Assembly: GCA_963974715.1 (NCBI GenBank)
Contig: CAXBDK010000007.1
Location: forward strand, 62,001 to 126,000
Length of the DNA stretch: 64,000 bases
Direction: 5' to 3'
Source: Sediminicola sp963974715
GTDB lineage: Bacteria > Bacteroidota > Bacteroidia > Flavobacteriales > Flavobacteriaceae
The translations under genes and the position numbers were made by a program. Shown here piece after piece: positions 33,973-42,946 of the stretch (positions within the stretch are counted from its first letter, which is position 1; each line of letters starts with the position of its first letter). The notes under the pieces were generated by a model. That model saw nothing but the letters and a program-made list of their open reading frames with translations, had not been told where the DNA came from and made no database searches.

Positions 33973-35022
33973 TCACAAGATCAGCATGGCATCCCCATAG
34001 GAATAAAATTTATAGCTTTCCAAAATGGCTTCCTTATAGGCCTTTTTCATGAGGTCATGGCCCATAAAGGCCGAGACCATCATCAACAAGGTAGATTTTG
34101 GCAGGTGAAAATTGGTGACCATGGCATTGGCAATGCTAAAATCGTATGGCGGGAACACAAACTTGTTGGTCCAACCATCAAAGGTGTTAAGGGTCTGGTT
34201 GGAAGAAACAGCACTCTCCAAGCCCCGCATCGCAGTGGTACCGACGGCACAGATCCTTTTTTTGTTACGTTTTGCGGCATTTACTATTTCCGTGGCCTTT
34301 TCATCAATAATAAGCTCCTCACTGTCCATTTTATGCTTGGAAAGATCCTCCACTTCCACTGGGTTAAAGGTACCCAGTCCAACATGTAGGGTCACTTCGG
34401 CAAAATCGACCCCTTTAATTTCAAGTCGCTTTAAAAGATGTTTGGAGAAATGTAGGCCCGCCGTAGGTGCAGCGACCGCCCCTTCATGTTTTGCGTAAAT
34501 GGTCTGGTAACGGTCCTCATCCTCCGGTTCCACGTTCCTTTTGATATATTTGGGCAATGGGGTCTCCCCCAGCTCCCTCAGTTTCCTTCTGAAGTCGGTA
34601 TAGGAACCATCATATAGAAAACGGAGGGTACGTCCCCTGGAGGTGGTATTGTCTATTACTTCCGCTACCAAGGTCTCATCATCCCCAAAGTACAGTTTGT
34701 TGCCGATACGTATCTTCCTTGCGGGATCGACCAATACGTCCCACAACCTTTGCTCTTCATTGAGTTCCCTCAAAAGGAACACTTCGATCCTGGCACCGGT
34801 CTTTTCTTTGTTCCCGTACAAGCGTGCAGGGAATACTTTGGTATTGTTCAATACCATTACATCGCCCGCATCAAAATAATTGATAAGATCTTTGAACATC
34901 TTATGTTCTATTTTGCCGGTCTCCCTATGAATGACCATTAGTTTGGATTCATCCCTGTTCTCAGATGGATATTCGGCCAAAAGTTCATTGGGAAGCTCAA
35001 AATTAAAGTGCGATAATTTCAT
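33973..35022 (-). CDS. queA: S-adenosylmethionine:tRNA ribosyltransferase-isomerase QueA
   Basis: The enzyme (about 349 residues) that transfers and isomerises the ribosyl part of SAM onto 7-aminomethyl-7-deazaguanine in tRNA, making epoxyqueuosine. The N-terminal KLSHFNFELPNELLAEYPSE (residues 2-21) and motifs VLNNTKVFPARLYGNKEKTG and PTAGLHFSKHLLKRLE mark the family. The frame is open 51 codons earlier to 35175, but the ATG at 35022 is the normal start and follows a promoter. There are no other queuosine genes in the window. Confidence 0.96.
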   Translation of the reverse strand: MKLSHFNFELPNELLAEYPSENRDESKLMVIHRETGKIEHKMFKDLINYFDAGDVMVLNNTKVFPARLYGNKEKTGARIEVFLLRELNEEQRLWDVLVDPARKIRIGNKLYFGDDETLVAEVIDNTTSRGRTLRFLYDGSYTDFRRKLRELGETPLPKYIKRNVEPEDEDRYQTIYAKHEGAVAAPTAGLHFSKHLLKRLEIKGVDFAEVTLHVGLGTFNPVEVEDLSKHKMDSEELIIDEKATEIVNAAKRNKKRICAVGTTAMRGLESAVSSNQTLNTFDGWTNKFVFPPYDFSIANAMVTNFHLPKSTLLMMVSAFMGHDLMKKAYKEAILESYKFYSYGDAMLIL

Positions 35023-35055
35023 GTACGGTCTATTTTTAGCAATTTTTTGCGGCTG

Positions 35056-35087
35056 CAAATATACGACCCCCACTAGGGGGAAGTCAA
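35056..35087 (-). promoter_or_regulatory. Promoter of queA with a palindrome in the spacer
   Basis: TATATTTG (-7; 35056-35063) and TTG (35085-35087) are 21 nt apart on the minus strand. Between them lies CCCCC-ACTA-GGGGG (35067-35080 on the plus strand), an inverted repeat that may be an operator. The -7 box ends 34 nt before the ATG. Confidence 0.65.
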
Positions 35088-35266
35088 GTAAATACCCTTT
35101 TAAATACAAACATGTCTTAAGTTGGGCAAAAACCTGGGTAAGCTCCGAGATATTTTTAGCGGTCCCTCCGGTCAAAATCCAGCTCCTTGGCCACGGACTT
35201 TAAGGCCTACATGTATTCCGACGACCAAAAAACAGGAAGTGTGTCCGGGCTCCTACCAGGTCACCG

Positions 35267-36499
35267 TTAGCGTTCCTTAATGGAGAATCCAACGGTTCTA
35301 AGGTCGGCCCAAAAATCGGGATAGGATTTGGAGACCACCTCGGCATCATTGATGATCAGCGGCGTCTTGAGCGCCAAAGGGGCAAAGGCCATGGCCATGC
35401 GATGGTCGTTGTAGGTTTCTATGGCCACGTTTGGCCGTAGTTCACCTCCAGTGGACAAGGTAAGGGTCCGATCTGTCACCGAAATATGGGCCCCTAATTT
35501 TCCCAGTTCCGTTTTTAGGGCTTCCAGACGATCTGTTTCCTTGATCTTAAGGGTATGAAGACCTGTTAGGTGGCACTTCAGGCCCAATCCGAAACAGCTT
35601 ACCGCAATGGTCTGTGCAATATCGGGGGCATTGGCAAGATCCAGATGTATGGTTGCGGTCTGGGATATTTCCCTATTCTTGGAGATGATGATCTCATTTT
35701 CACCAAACTGGGTATCCACCCCAAATTCTGTATAAATAGTGGCCAGCACACTGTCCCCTTGGAGACTGTTCTTTTTATAGGCCGAAAGTTTTATTTGGGT
35801 CCCTACCCCACATAGGGCCACGATACCGTAAAAATAGGAAGCCGAACTCCAGTCCGACTCCACCACCATTTTGACTTTTGAAACGGTAACGGTTGGGTTT
35901 ACCTTGATGGTATTACCGATAAATTGGTTTTGGATCCCCGCTTGGTCCAACAGGCCCAAGGTCATTTTGATATAGGGCACCGATGTTATTTCCCCCAACA
36001 GTTCCAGTTCAAGACCATTCTCCAGACTTGCGGCCACCAATAGGAGGGCCGAAATATATTGGCTGCTGATATCCGCAGGAAGGGCCACCTTATTTTTGGA
36101 CAATTTCCTTCCCTTGACCTGAATGGGCGGATATCCGTCCTCCTTAACATAGGAAATATCGGCCCCTAGACTTTTCAGTGCATCCACCAAGACCTTTATC
36201 GGCCGTTCGGTCATCCGCTTCGATCCGGTCAACACCACTTCCTTGCCTTGCTGGGAGGCGAAATAGGCGGTCAAAAAGCGCATGGCGGTCCCGGCATGGT
36301 GTATATCCACCTCCCCTTTGGATACGGCAAGCCCTTTTTGCATGACCGCAGCATCGTCCGAATTGGAAAGGTTCCCAATTTCCAGATCGGGAAACAGGGC
36401 CTGTAGCAATAGGAGCCGGTTGGACTCACTTTTGGAGCCTGTTATTTTAATATCGGTGGTAATGACCTTCTTAGGCGGGGCTGATAGATAAAGCTTCAA
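35267..36499 (-). CDS. aroA: 3-phosphoshikimate 1-carboxyvinyltransferase (EPSP synthase)
   Basis: The cytosolic enzyme (410 residues) that joins shikimate-3-phosphate and phosphoenolpyruvate. Substrate-binding blocks are present: GSKSESNRLLLLQAL (residues 22-36), AGTAMRFLTAYFA (near 70-82), GSKRMTERPIKVLVDAL, and DWSSASYFYGIVAL. The late LHTLKIKETDRLEALKTELGKLGA and TYNDHRMAMAFAPLAL segments carry catalytic Asp/Glu and His/Arg. The length is slightly below the usual 425-430. It is not near the other aromatic genes at 43.8-47.9 kb and has its own promoter box. Confidence 0.96.
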   Translation of the reverse strand: MKLYLSAPPKKVITTDIKITGSKSESNRLLLLQALFPDLEIGNLSNSDDAAVMQKGLAVSKGEVDIHHAGTAMRFLTAYFASQQGKEVVLTGSKRMTERPIKVLVDALKSLGADISYVKEDGYPPIQVKGRKLSKNKVALPADISSQYISALLLVAASLENGLELELLGEITSVPYIKMTLGLLDQAGIQNQFIGNTIKVNPTVTVSKVKMVVESDWSSASYFYGIVALCGVGTQIKLSAYKKNSLQGDSVLATIYTEFGVDTQFGENEIIISKNREISQTATIHLDLANAPDIAQTIAVSCFGLGLKCHLTGLHTLKIKETDRLEALKTELGKLGAHISVTDRTLTLSTGGELRPNVAIETYNDHRMAMAFAPLALKTPLIINDAEVVSKSYPDFWADLRTVGFSIKER

Positions 36500-36586
36500 G
36501 ATATGGAATATAATTAGTTCAATTTATGACACCCCCTGTGGCACGGCAATGTACCTGTTCGGAAAGCGCCCTTCTAAATGGAACTG

Positions 36587-36594
36587 CAAATATA
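36587..36594 (-). promoter_or_regulatory. -7 element (TATATTTG) upstream of aroA
   Basis: TATATTTG on the minus strand lies 87 nt before the aroA ATG, just past the MazG-like gene stop. No TTG is found at the usual -33 distance, so the promoter is probable rather than sure. Confidence 0.5.
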
Positions 36595-36597
36595 ATA

Positions 36598-36924
36598 CTA
36601 TTTCAGCTTTTGATTGTTATGGTGTCGGTCATGATCCCTTTTGGTCTTAAGGTCCAATTTTTCATCAAAAGATCGTTGTAGGTCCACCCCGGTCTGGTTT
36701 GCCAAACACAGCAGTACAAATAGCACATCGGCCAATTCCTCCCCAAGATCTTTGTTTTTGTCGGACTCTTTTTCGCTCTGCTCCCCGTAACGTCGGGCAA
36801 TGATGCGGGCCACCTCGCCCACTTCCTCCGTTAACTGTGCCATATTGGTAAGCTCGTTAAAATAACGGACCCCGTGGGCCTTTATCCAATCATCTACCTT
36901 CTTTTGTGCATTTTCAATGTCCAT
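36598..36924 (-). CDS. MazG-like nucleotide pyrophosphohydrolase
   Basis: A 108-residue all-alpha NTP pyrophosphohydrolase that would clear non-canonical nucleotides. The acidic signature EEVGEVARIIARRYGEQSEKES and EELADVLFVLL (metal-binding Glu/Asp) is intact. The N-terminal DIENAQKKVDDWIKAHGVRYF is typical. The substrate is not known. It starts 6 nt from the DUF3857 gene stop and 98 nt before aroA, so it may be co-transcribed with the DUF3857 pair. Confidence 0.9.
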   Translation of the reverse strand: MDIENAQKKVDDWIKAHGVRYFNELTNMAQLTEEVGEVARIIARRYGEQSEKESDKNKDLGEELADVLFVLLCLANQTGVDLQRSFDEKLDLKTKRDHDRHHNNQKLK

Positions 36925-36929
36925 TGAAC

Positions 36930-38939
36930 CTAAATTTTTACCAATACTACCTTTTCGTTCATCTTTTCGATCATCGTTTTATAATACTCTTTTAGGGTAT
37001 CATAGTAAAGATAGGGAACAATGGCCTCATTTAAATGGTTCTCCATTACAAGTTGTACGGAAGTGGTTGAAGCGGCTATATTGAATTTGAAAAGTCCCAG
37101 ATCATCGGGCATCTTCAGTACCAGTGGTGATGGCAGGCTTTCCACTTTGTACCCTTCCGGAATGGTTATGGCTATCATGTATTTTGAATCTTCGGCATAT
37201 CCAAAATCGATCGGGAAGGACCGCTCCTCCAGTTTAAAGGGGTTTTCCGTGGTCCTCAGGAAAAAGAGGGGCGAAATATACATTTGGTCACCCATGACCT
37301 CTATCTGGTCTTCTTTTCTAAAGGCGAAGGTTTCCATAAGGGGCTCCGATATTTCCATAGCTCCCTTTACTTCAAAATCGGCTACTTCCATACCTCCGTA
37401 TTTTTCCTCTAATTTAAGTATATGGTCCTCTTTACTGCTTATGTTGTAGGAATCCCTATAAAGCAGGGCATCATGATTTTTACAGATATGCCTAAATTGG
37501 CCTTCGATATCGCCTTCCTCCGTAATGTTCACGTTCATCGTTATGCTCCTATAGGCTTTTTGAGAGGGTTCCAGATCGATCGTTATGGAGCTCCCATCCC
37601 TTTTAATAAGCCTTCCCGACCAGTTGATGGCCCTTAAGGGTAAAATATTGGGCATGCTGAACGGACTGGAGGCATCCAATAAAACGATGCCGTTAGCGGT
37701 TTCAACACCGCTTATCACATAGTTATAACCCTCACGGGTGGGGAAAAGCGGCACCCCATTGTCCCTGGTACTCACCAGCACCGGGTTGGCGTCCAATCCG
37801 CTGTAGCGCAACATGGATGTCAGCATTAAATTGATCTCGGCCACATTGCCCACACCTTCCATATAGGCCTTTCTGACCCCATCATCCACATATTTTCCAT
37901 AATTCCCGTTCCATTTGACCCGTTGCTTCACAAATGTGAAAATGGCCGCGATCTTTTGATACGGATCGCTCATGGTGGAAACAAGAAGGTCCAAATCTTT
38001 GTCGTAATACCCTTCCCTATTCAGTTCGGGCCCAAAATCCGGACTTTCGTAAATGGTCTTGACCACATCTTCCCAAGTGGTGGAATAATATTTCAGGGGC
38101 GTATTCGGAAATTTTGTGTATGAAAGTTCATAATTAACGGCAGCGCGGTAATTGTTTATATTGTTTACAAAAGGTTCCGTTTTCAGGGCAGGGACATCCT
38201 CAAGTTCGTATATGGAAACATCCGTCAAATAATCAATCTTTGAGGAATTGAAACTGGTCTGTGTAGGGCCCCAATTCCCGCCCGAACGTTCCTTTGAATT
38301 AAAAGTTATAGATCCGTTGTTTTTTTCCATTTTGGGACGAACGTTCAAAAACCCTTTCATGTTCATCCTAAAGTTAAAATACTCCGGCGATTCGAACTTG
38401 GCATATAGTTTCTTTATCGGAACATCGTGCTGAAGCTCAAATTCATCCACACTGGATATAAATGGGGATTGTAAGGTGTACCTATACTCTATGATACTCC
38501 CTTCCCTTACGTTGGGCATGGTAAAGCTGGTCTGGTTCATATAACGGGACAGTTCAACGTCAAATACCGCATCATTCTTAAGTTTTTCCTCTTCGATCTT
38601 ATCATTGACCATATTATAGGTCATTGCCTTTAACCCGCTTACGCTTTCCTTTTCGTTGCCGTTTTTATAGAGCTGGATTTTTTTTGTGGCATATTCAAAG
38701 CCCGACTTGTCATATATCTTTATTCGTTCATGGACATCGGTAAACATTTCAAATCCTTGCGTTTGATCATATCTGTAATAGGTCTTTCTTTCCTTGTAGA
38801 GATAGGTAGCAACTGCAGAAGAATCTTTCGGATTGAACCTCTCATTTAATTCCGGTTCCGATATCTTTCCAAAGGCATAATTTTGGGCATGCAATGACGA
38901 TAGCGGCAAGAGCAGTAAAAAAAGTAAAAATCGTTTCAT
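36930..38939 (-). CDS. DUF3857/transglutaminase-fold exported protein, catalytic Cys absent
   Basis: A 669-residue protein with signal peptide (MKRFLLFLLLLPLSSLHAQ). DUF3857 covers about 50-230, and a transglutaminase-like domain about 315-430. At the catalytic position the expected GDCK is GNVAEIN (365-370), so Cys is missing; the position of His in the paralogue (ANHVIL) is NYVIS (Tyr407). The third residue, Asp422, remains. The domain is therefore likely a non-enzymatic binding module. It ends in a C-terminal beta-rich region. The next gene is a paralogue with Cys present, and it may partner with it. Confidence 0.85.
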   Translation of the reverse strand: MKRFLLFLLLLPLSSLHAQNYAFGKISEPELNERFNPKDSSAVATYLYKERKTYYRYDQTQGFEMFTDVHERIKIYDKSGFEYATKKIQLYKNGNEKESVSGLKAMTYNMVNDKIEEEKLKNDAVFDVELSRYMNQTSFTMPNVREGSIIEYRYTLQSPFISSVDEFELQHDVPIKKLYAKFESPEYFNFRMNMKGFLNVRPKMEKNNGSITFNSKERSGGNWGPTQTSFNSSKIDYLTDVSIYELEDVPALKTEPFVNNINNYRAAVNYELSYTKFPNTPLKYYSTTWEDVVKTIYESPDFGPELNREGYYDKDLDLLVSTMSDPYQKIAAIFTFVKQRVKWNGNYGKYVDDGVRKAYMEGVGNVAEINLMLTSMLRYSGLDANPVLVSTRDNGVPLFPTREGYNYVISGVETANGIVLLDASSPFSMPNILPLRAINWSGRLIKRDGSSITIDLEPSQKAYRSITMNVNITEEGDIEGQFRHICKNHDALLYRDSYNISSKEDHILKLEEKYGGMEVADFEVKGAMEISEPLMETFAFRKEDQIEVMGDQMYISPLFFLRTTENPFKLEERSFPIDFGYAEDSKYMIAITIPEGYKVESLPSPLVLKMPDDLGLFKFNIAASTTSVQLVMENHLNEAIVPYLYYDTLKEYYKTMIEKMNEKVVLVKI

Positions 38940-38940
38940 T

Positions 38941-40860
38941 TTAAAGTTGGTTTTTGGTCAGTATGATTTTGGCATTGTCGTATTTGGCCACTTCCTTAAT
39001 AAAATCCCTGTAGGCTCCATATTCCTCCTTTGGGTACCCTCCCCCGTAGATGGTAAAGGTCCTATGGTACGCCAGTAGATGATCGTTAACCTTTTCCACC
39101 TTCATGGAATATGCGCCATACTTACTTTCAAGATGCAGGTTTTCAGGTATAAATTTAATGGAATGGGATGTCGGGAGCTCAATGGTATACCCGTCCGTAT
39201 CCTCAAAACCCCTTTTGATCTCGAACGGCAGTTTCCTGTCCCGGTAATTATCGGGGACGTTCCTGTTCCTATTAAGAACATTGGGGGCAAATATCAACTG
39301 TTGCCCTGAAGCCGATACATACCCATCGGCCTTAAAATTTACTACTTGCCTAAAGCGTATGCTATCGCGGTCGTTCTCAAAATCCATCTTCTCCACCTCC
39401 ATGTTGTTTACATGGGACATCCGCTCTTTAATGTATTTTAATTGTTCGCGCCTTTCCTCTTTTTCAATAAAATAACGATCATCGTACTGGATCCCTTTGG
39501 ATACCATTTCCATTTCTACCTGTACGCTCCTATCCTCCAAAATCTTACAATTTCCCGAGATATGCTGTGTATTTTGGTGAGGACCATATATTGGGGTATG
39601 CTGGATCTGTCCGCCCTCGGGCGTGATCACCAACACGTCCCTATCATCCGTAAAATCGCCCAAAAATCCGAAAGGCATGGTCTGGCTCGTACATTCGAGC
39701 CATATGGGATCCTTCCCTTCAATGGGTATGTTTAGGATAACGTGGTTTGCTTGTCCCAATAAAGAGGGAAATTCCTTGTCAATATCCAGTCGATCGGTGG
39801 GAGAGGCATGGACTTCCGTATAATGGGAGGGCACCCCTACCACTTCCAAAAGGGCCTTGGTATAGTTGGTAAGCCCCTTGCAATCGCCGTATTTGACCTG
39901 ATCCACCTGCGTTGCGGAAATTGGTCGTATTCCTCCGATCCCTACCTGTACGCTGATGTAACGGGTATTTTCCTGAACATATTTATATATGATCTTGGCC
40001 TTCTCCACTGGGTCGTCCACTCCGGATACTAGGTTCAGGGCAATTTGTTTGGTCCCAATGGGCAGAACGTCCCTGCCCCTTAAAAGGGATTCGTCCATCC
40101 ATTTGCCCAAACTGGTCCAATCCCCAATGGTACCGCTATGTCCCTCATAGTTAAAATGCTCGGCCGTTACCATCAATCTGGGCGCAAAGGCATAAAAAGT
40201 GGGACTGAGATCTTCCCTTCCAATGGCCGATAGATCTTCGGCCACATATTTTATCATCCCATCGGAAGAGACCTCCTTTATGGTATGGCCCGAAAAATTT
40301 ATTTCCTTTTTGCGAATCCCGACAGATGGTGCATAGGCCACTTCAAAAGTGCTATTCTCTGTGCTTACATTATAATCCTCCAAAGGCCTCCAAAAGGGAA
40401 TCCATGCAGTATTTTCGGTACTGCTCTCGTACATAAATTCCAATGTGTACGGATATTGTACCGGAGTATAATCCAAATATTTTACCCTACTATCCTCATA
40501 CAGTGAAAAATTACTTACTGCGGCCACATCCTTAAAATCGGATTTTTTAAACCGTTTGATCTCCCTCCCTAAACCATCGTAGACAACCGCCTCCAGTTTC
40601 TTTATCTTTATTCCATCATCATATGAAACATAGGCGTCCACGGAATTATTTCCCTTTGCGTTCAAGACCGTTACCACCCGCCTATAGCTGCGCTCCATAC
40701 TACTGGGTGAGAGAATGCTGATCTTGGTCTCATTGGCACGTACTACGGCATAGGCATTCTCGGTAAGGGATTTTTCAAGTAAAAGGGATTGATATTCCAA
40801 GTTTTGGGCGCTTGTTACAGCGCACAGGAATAGTATAAAAGGCAGTAAAAATCGATGCAT
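38941..40860 (-). CDS. DUF3857/transglutaminase-like exported protein, catalytic Cys present
   Basis: A 639-residue protein with signal peptide (MHRFLLPFILFLCAVTSAQ). DUF3857 is about 55-240 and a transglutaminase-like domain about 285-390. The catalytic Cys is C327 in YGDCKGLTNYTKALL, with His373 (ANHVILNIP) and Glu389 (WLECTSQ), the third residue. Such proteins could cleave or cross-link peptides in the periplasm; no substrate is known. The upstream paralogue (next transcribed, 1 nt apart) lacks Cys. The two follow in one operon and look like a diverged pair. Confidence 0.87.
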   Translation of the reverse strand: MHRFLLPFILFLCAVTSAQNLEYQSLLLEKSLTENAYAVVRANETKISILSPSSMERSYRRVVTVLNAKGNNSVDAYVSYDDGIKIKKLEAVVYDGLGREIKRFKKSDFKDVAAVSNFSLYEDSRVKYLDYTPVQYPYTLEFMYESSTENTAWIPFWRPLEDYNVSTENSTFEVAYAPSVGIRKKEINFSGHTIKEVSSDGMIKYVAEDLSAIGREDLSPTFYAFAPRLMVTAEHFNYEGHSGTIGDWTSLGKWMDESLLRGRDVLPIGTKQIALNLVSGVDDPVEKAKIIYKYVQENTRYISVQVGIGGIRPISATQVDQVKYGDCKGLTNYTKALLEVVGVPSHYTEVHASPTDRLDIDKEFPSLLGQANHVILNIPIEGKDPIWLECTSQTMPFGFLGDFTDDRDVLVITPEGGQIQHTPIYGPHQNTQHISGNCKILEDRSVQVEMEMVSKGIQYDDRYFIEKEERREQLKYIKERMSHVNNMEVEKMDFENDRDSIRFRQVVNFKADGYVSASGQQLIFAPNVLNRNRNVPDNYRDRKLPFEIKRGFEDTDGYTIELPTSHSIKFIPENLHLESKYGAYSMKVEKVNDHLLAYHRTFTIYGGGYPKEEYGAYRDFIKEVAKYDNAKIILTKNQL

Positions 40861-40939
40861 AATGTAAGGTTTGGTTGTTACTGGATCCCAAAAATGATAA
40901 AAATCCTACAATCAAACGATTATACTCGACAAAAAGTAT

Positions 40940-41392
40940 CTATTCCTTGTTCTTTGTATCAAAAAATATGGTAACGGGACCGTCATTTAATAGATCCACT
41001 TTCATATCCGCACCAAAAATGCCCGTACCCACCTTTTGCCCCATTTCCTTTTCCATGCGCTGTACAAAGGCTTTATAGAGAGGCTCTGCGACCATAGGTT
41101 TGGCGGCTTTTAAATAGGAGGGCCTATTGCCCTTCTTTATGGATGCATGGAGGGTGAACTGACTGACAACGATGGCCCCACCACCTATTTCCAAAAGGGA
41201 ATGGTTCATGGCCCCATTGGCATCGCCGAATATCCTGAGATTGGCAATTTTACGGGAAAGCCATTCAATATCGGTTTCCGTATCCAGCTCCTCCACTCCC
41301 AAAAGTATCAGGAGGCCTGTTCCTATTTGGGATATCATTTGGCCCTCCACGGTTACGCTGGCCCTGGAGACCCTCTGTACAATTGCCCTCAT
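40940..41392 (-). CDS. dtd: D-aminoacyl-tRNA deacylase Dtd
   Basis: A 150-residue enzyme that hydrolyses D-amino acids mischarged onto tRNA. The family motifs are seen: MRAIVQRVSRASVTVEGQ at the N-terminus, VSQFTLHASIKKGNRPSYLKAA (the SQFTL motif and Gly-x-Arg-Pro-Ser-type loop) and FGADMKVDLLNDGPVTIFFD at the end. The length is exact for the family. It adjoins rsgA with no gap. Confidence 0.97.
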   Translation of the reverse strand: MRAIVQRVSRASVTVEGQMISQIGTGLLILLGVEELDTETDIEWLSRKIANLRIFGDANGAMNHSLLEIGGGAIVVSQFTLHASIKKGNRPSYLKAAKPMVAEPLYKAFVQRMEKEMGQKVGTGIFGADMKVDLLNDGPVTIFFDTKNKE

Positions 41393-42343
41393 CTATTTTT
41401 TTCCGTGAATATCCATTCTGTACTGTTCATCTTCCCCGGTCACCATTTGCACATAGCTGCGATACCTGCTCCAGGAAACTTGATCCTTTTCCAAGGCATC
41501 CTTCACGGCGCATTTGGGCTCCTCCATATGGAGACAATTGTTGAACTTACATTCGTTTTTTAATTTAAAGAACTCCGGGAAATAGTTGCCTATTTCCTCC
41601 TTTTCCATATCCACGATGCCAAAGCCCTTTATGCCCGGGGTATCGATTATCCGGGCCCCAAAGTCCATATCGTACATCTCGGCAAAAGTGGTGGTATGCT
41701 GTCCCTGTGAATGTTGTTCGGAAATGATGGCGGTCTTCAGGTGCAAAGCGTTGTCAATGGTATTGACCAAGGTGGATTTTCCCACTCCCGAATGTCCCGA
41801 GAACATACTGGTCTTTCCTTTCATCATTTCCTTGACCTCCTCCACATTCTTACCGGTAACGGCAGATATGCCCAAACAGGTATAGCCCACCTTCCGATAA
41901 AGTGCCGCCAAGTATTTTATTTCATCCAGTTCCTCCACCGAATAGGAATCCACCTTGTTGAACAGCAGGGCAGCGGGTATCTGGTATGCCTCCGATGTTA
42001 CCAAAAAACGATCGATAAAACTGGTGGAAGTGGGCGGGTTGTTAAGGGTGACCATTAGAAATACCTGGTCCAGATTTGCGGCAATGATATGTGTCTGTTT
42101 GGAAAGGTTCACCGACTTCCGAACGATATAGTTCTTGCGCTCCTTTATTGCCTCAATGATCCCCAAGGTTTCGTCCCCAATATGTTCCACCTGAAAAGTT
42201 ACACGGTCACCCACCGCAATGGGATTGGTACTTTTAATGCCCTTCATTCGGAACTTCCCCTTGATCTTGCATTCATAAAAATCCCCGTCATCGGTCTTTA
42301 CGGTATACCAGCTCCCAGTGGATTTATAAACAGTTCCGAGCAT
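41393..42343 (-). CDS. rsgA: Ribosome small-subunit GTPase RsgA
   Basis: A circularly permuted GTPase (about 316 residues) that assists 30S subunit maturation. The N-terminal OB-fold (LGTVYKSTGSWYTVKTDDGD) is followed by G4 LFNKVDSYS, G5 ISAVTGK, G1 GHSGVGKSTLVNTI and G3 DTPGIKGF, in the permuted order. A C-terminal zinc motif reads CKFNNCLHMEEPKCAV. The frame is open 11 codons earlier, but the ATG at 42343 gives the usual start (MLGTVYKS). It is directly before dtd in the operon. Confidence 0.96.
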   Translation of the reverse strand: MLGTVYKSTGSWYTVKTDDGDFYECKIKGKFRMKGIKSTNPIAVGDRVTFQVEHIGDETLGIIEAIKERKNYIVRKSVNLSKQTHIIAANLDQVFLMVTLNNPPTSTSFIDRFLVTSEAYQIPAALLFNKVDSYSVEELDEIKYLAALYRKVGYTCLGISAVTGKNVEEVKEMMKGKTSMFSGHSGVGKSTLVNTIDNALHLKTAIISEQHSQGQHTTTFAEMYDMDFGARIIDTPGIKGFGIVDMEKEEIGNYFPEFFKLKNECKFNNCLHMEEPKCAVKDALEKDQVSWSRYRSYVQMVTGEDEQYRMDIHGKK

Positions 42344-42441
42344 TTTGATTACTTCTTTTTTACAAAGAAACAACATTCCTCTTATACTAGCTGTGGAGAT
42401 TTCCCGTTAAATCCTATTGAATAATCCATTAAACCATAATC

Positions 42442-42882
42442 ATGAAGAAAATTATTTTTATTGCCTGTTTTGCGCTCGTAGGTGTGGCACAATTGACCGC
42501 CCAAGAATTTAAGGTGATCACCAGTGTGGAATCGATCGTGCCAAACGGTCTGGGAAGGTCCAGGATCATAAGTGCCACCGAGGAAAAGGATTACAAGGAA
42601 TACACAAGTGTCCAGACCGAGGAGGACAATACACGGAACAAGGCGGACAGAAGTGATATCAGGGTAAAGAACTTTGAGGAAACAAAGCTCCTCAACTTTT
42701 ACAATATAGGAGGAATCCGTTTTCAGAACATTGCCGCAAACGATGCCCTTATTACTTCCAAGATCAACGCAATGATACCGGAAGGTTGGGAACTGGCGTT
42801 CGTAACCAGTGCCGTGGAAAGTGAGGGCGGAAAAGGTGACGGACAAGGTATTTTCATTACCCGTTACATCTTTAAGAAGTAA
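42442..42882 (+). CDS. Small exported protein of unknown function
   Basis: A 146-residue protein with a signal peptide (MKKIIFIACFALVGVAQLTAQ). I recognise no family. The mature part (EFKVITSVESIVPNGLGRSRII) is followed by acidic, Asp/Glu-rich sequence and a C-terminal strand-like stretch (GWELAFVTSAVESEGGKGDGQG, FITRYIFKK). It is transcribed alone between rsgA and the terminator shared with the next gene. No neighbour suggests its role. Confidence 0.72.
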   Translation: MKKIIFIACFALVGVAQLTAQEFKVITSVESIVPNGLGRSRIISATEEKDYKEYTSVQTEEDNTRNKADRSDIRVKNFEETKLLNFYNIGGIRFQNIAANDALITSKINAMIPEGWELAFVTSAVESEGGKGDGQGIFITRYIFKK

Positions 42883-42909
42883 CCCACATAGTTGGTGCCC
42901 TATCAAATA

Positions 42910-42935
42910 AAATGCCCGGAAAGTTCCGGGCATTT
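42910..42935. terminator. Terminator shared by two converging genes
   Basis: AAATGCCCGGAA (42910-42921) pairs with TTCCGGGCATTT (42924-42935), a long stem with a very short loop, between the stop of the small exported protein (42882) and that of the DUF2807 protein (42947, opposite strand). Confidence 0.82.
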
Positions 42936-42946
42936 ATATTTTTGGA

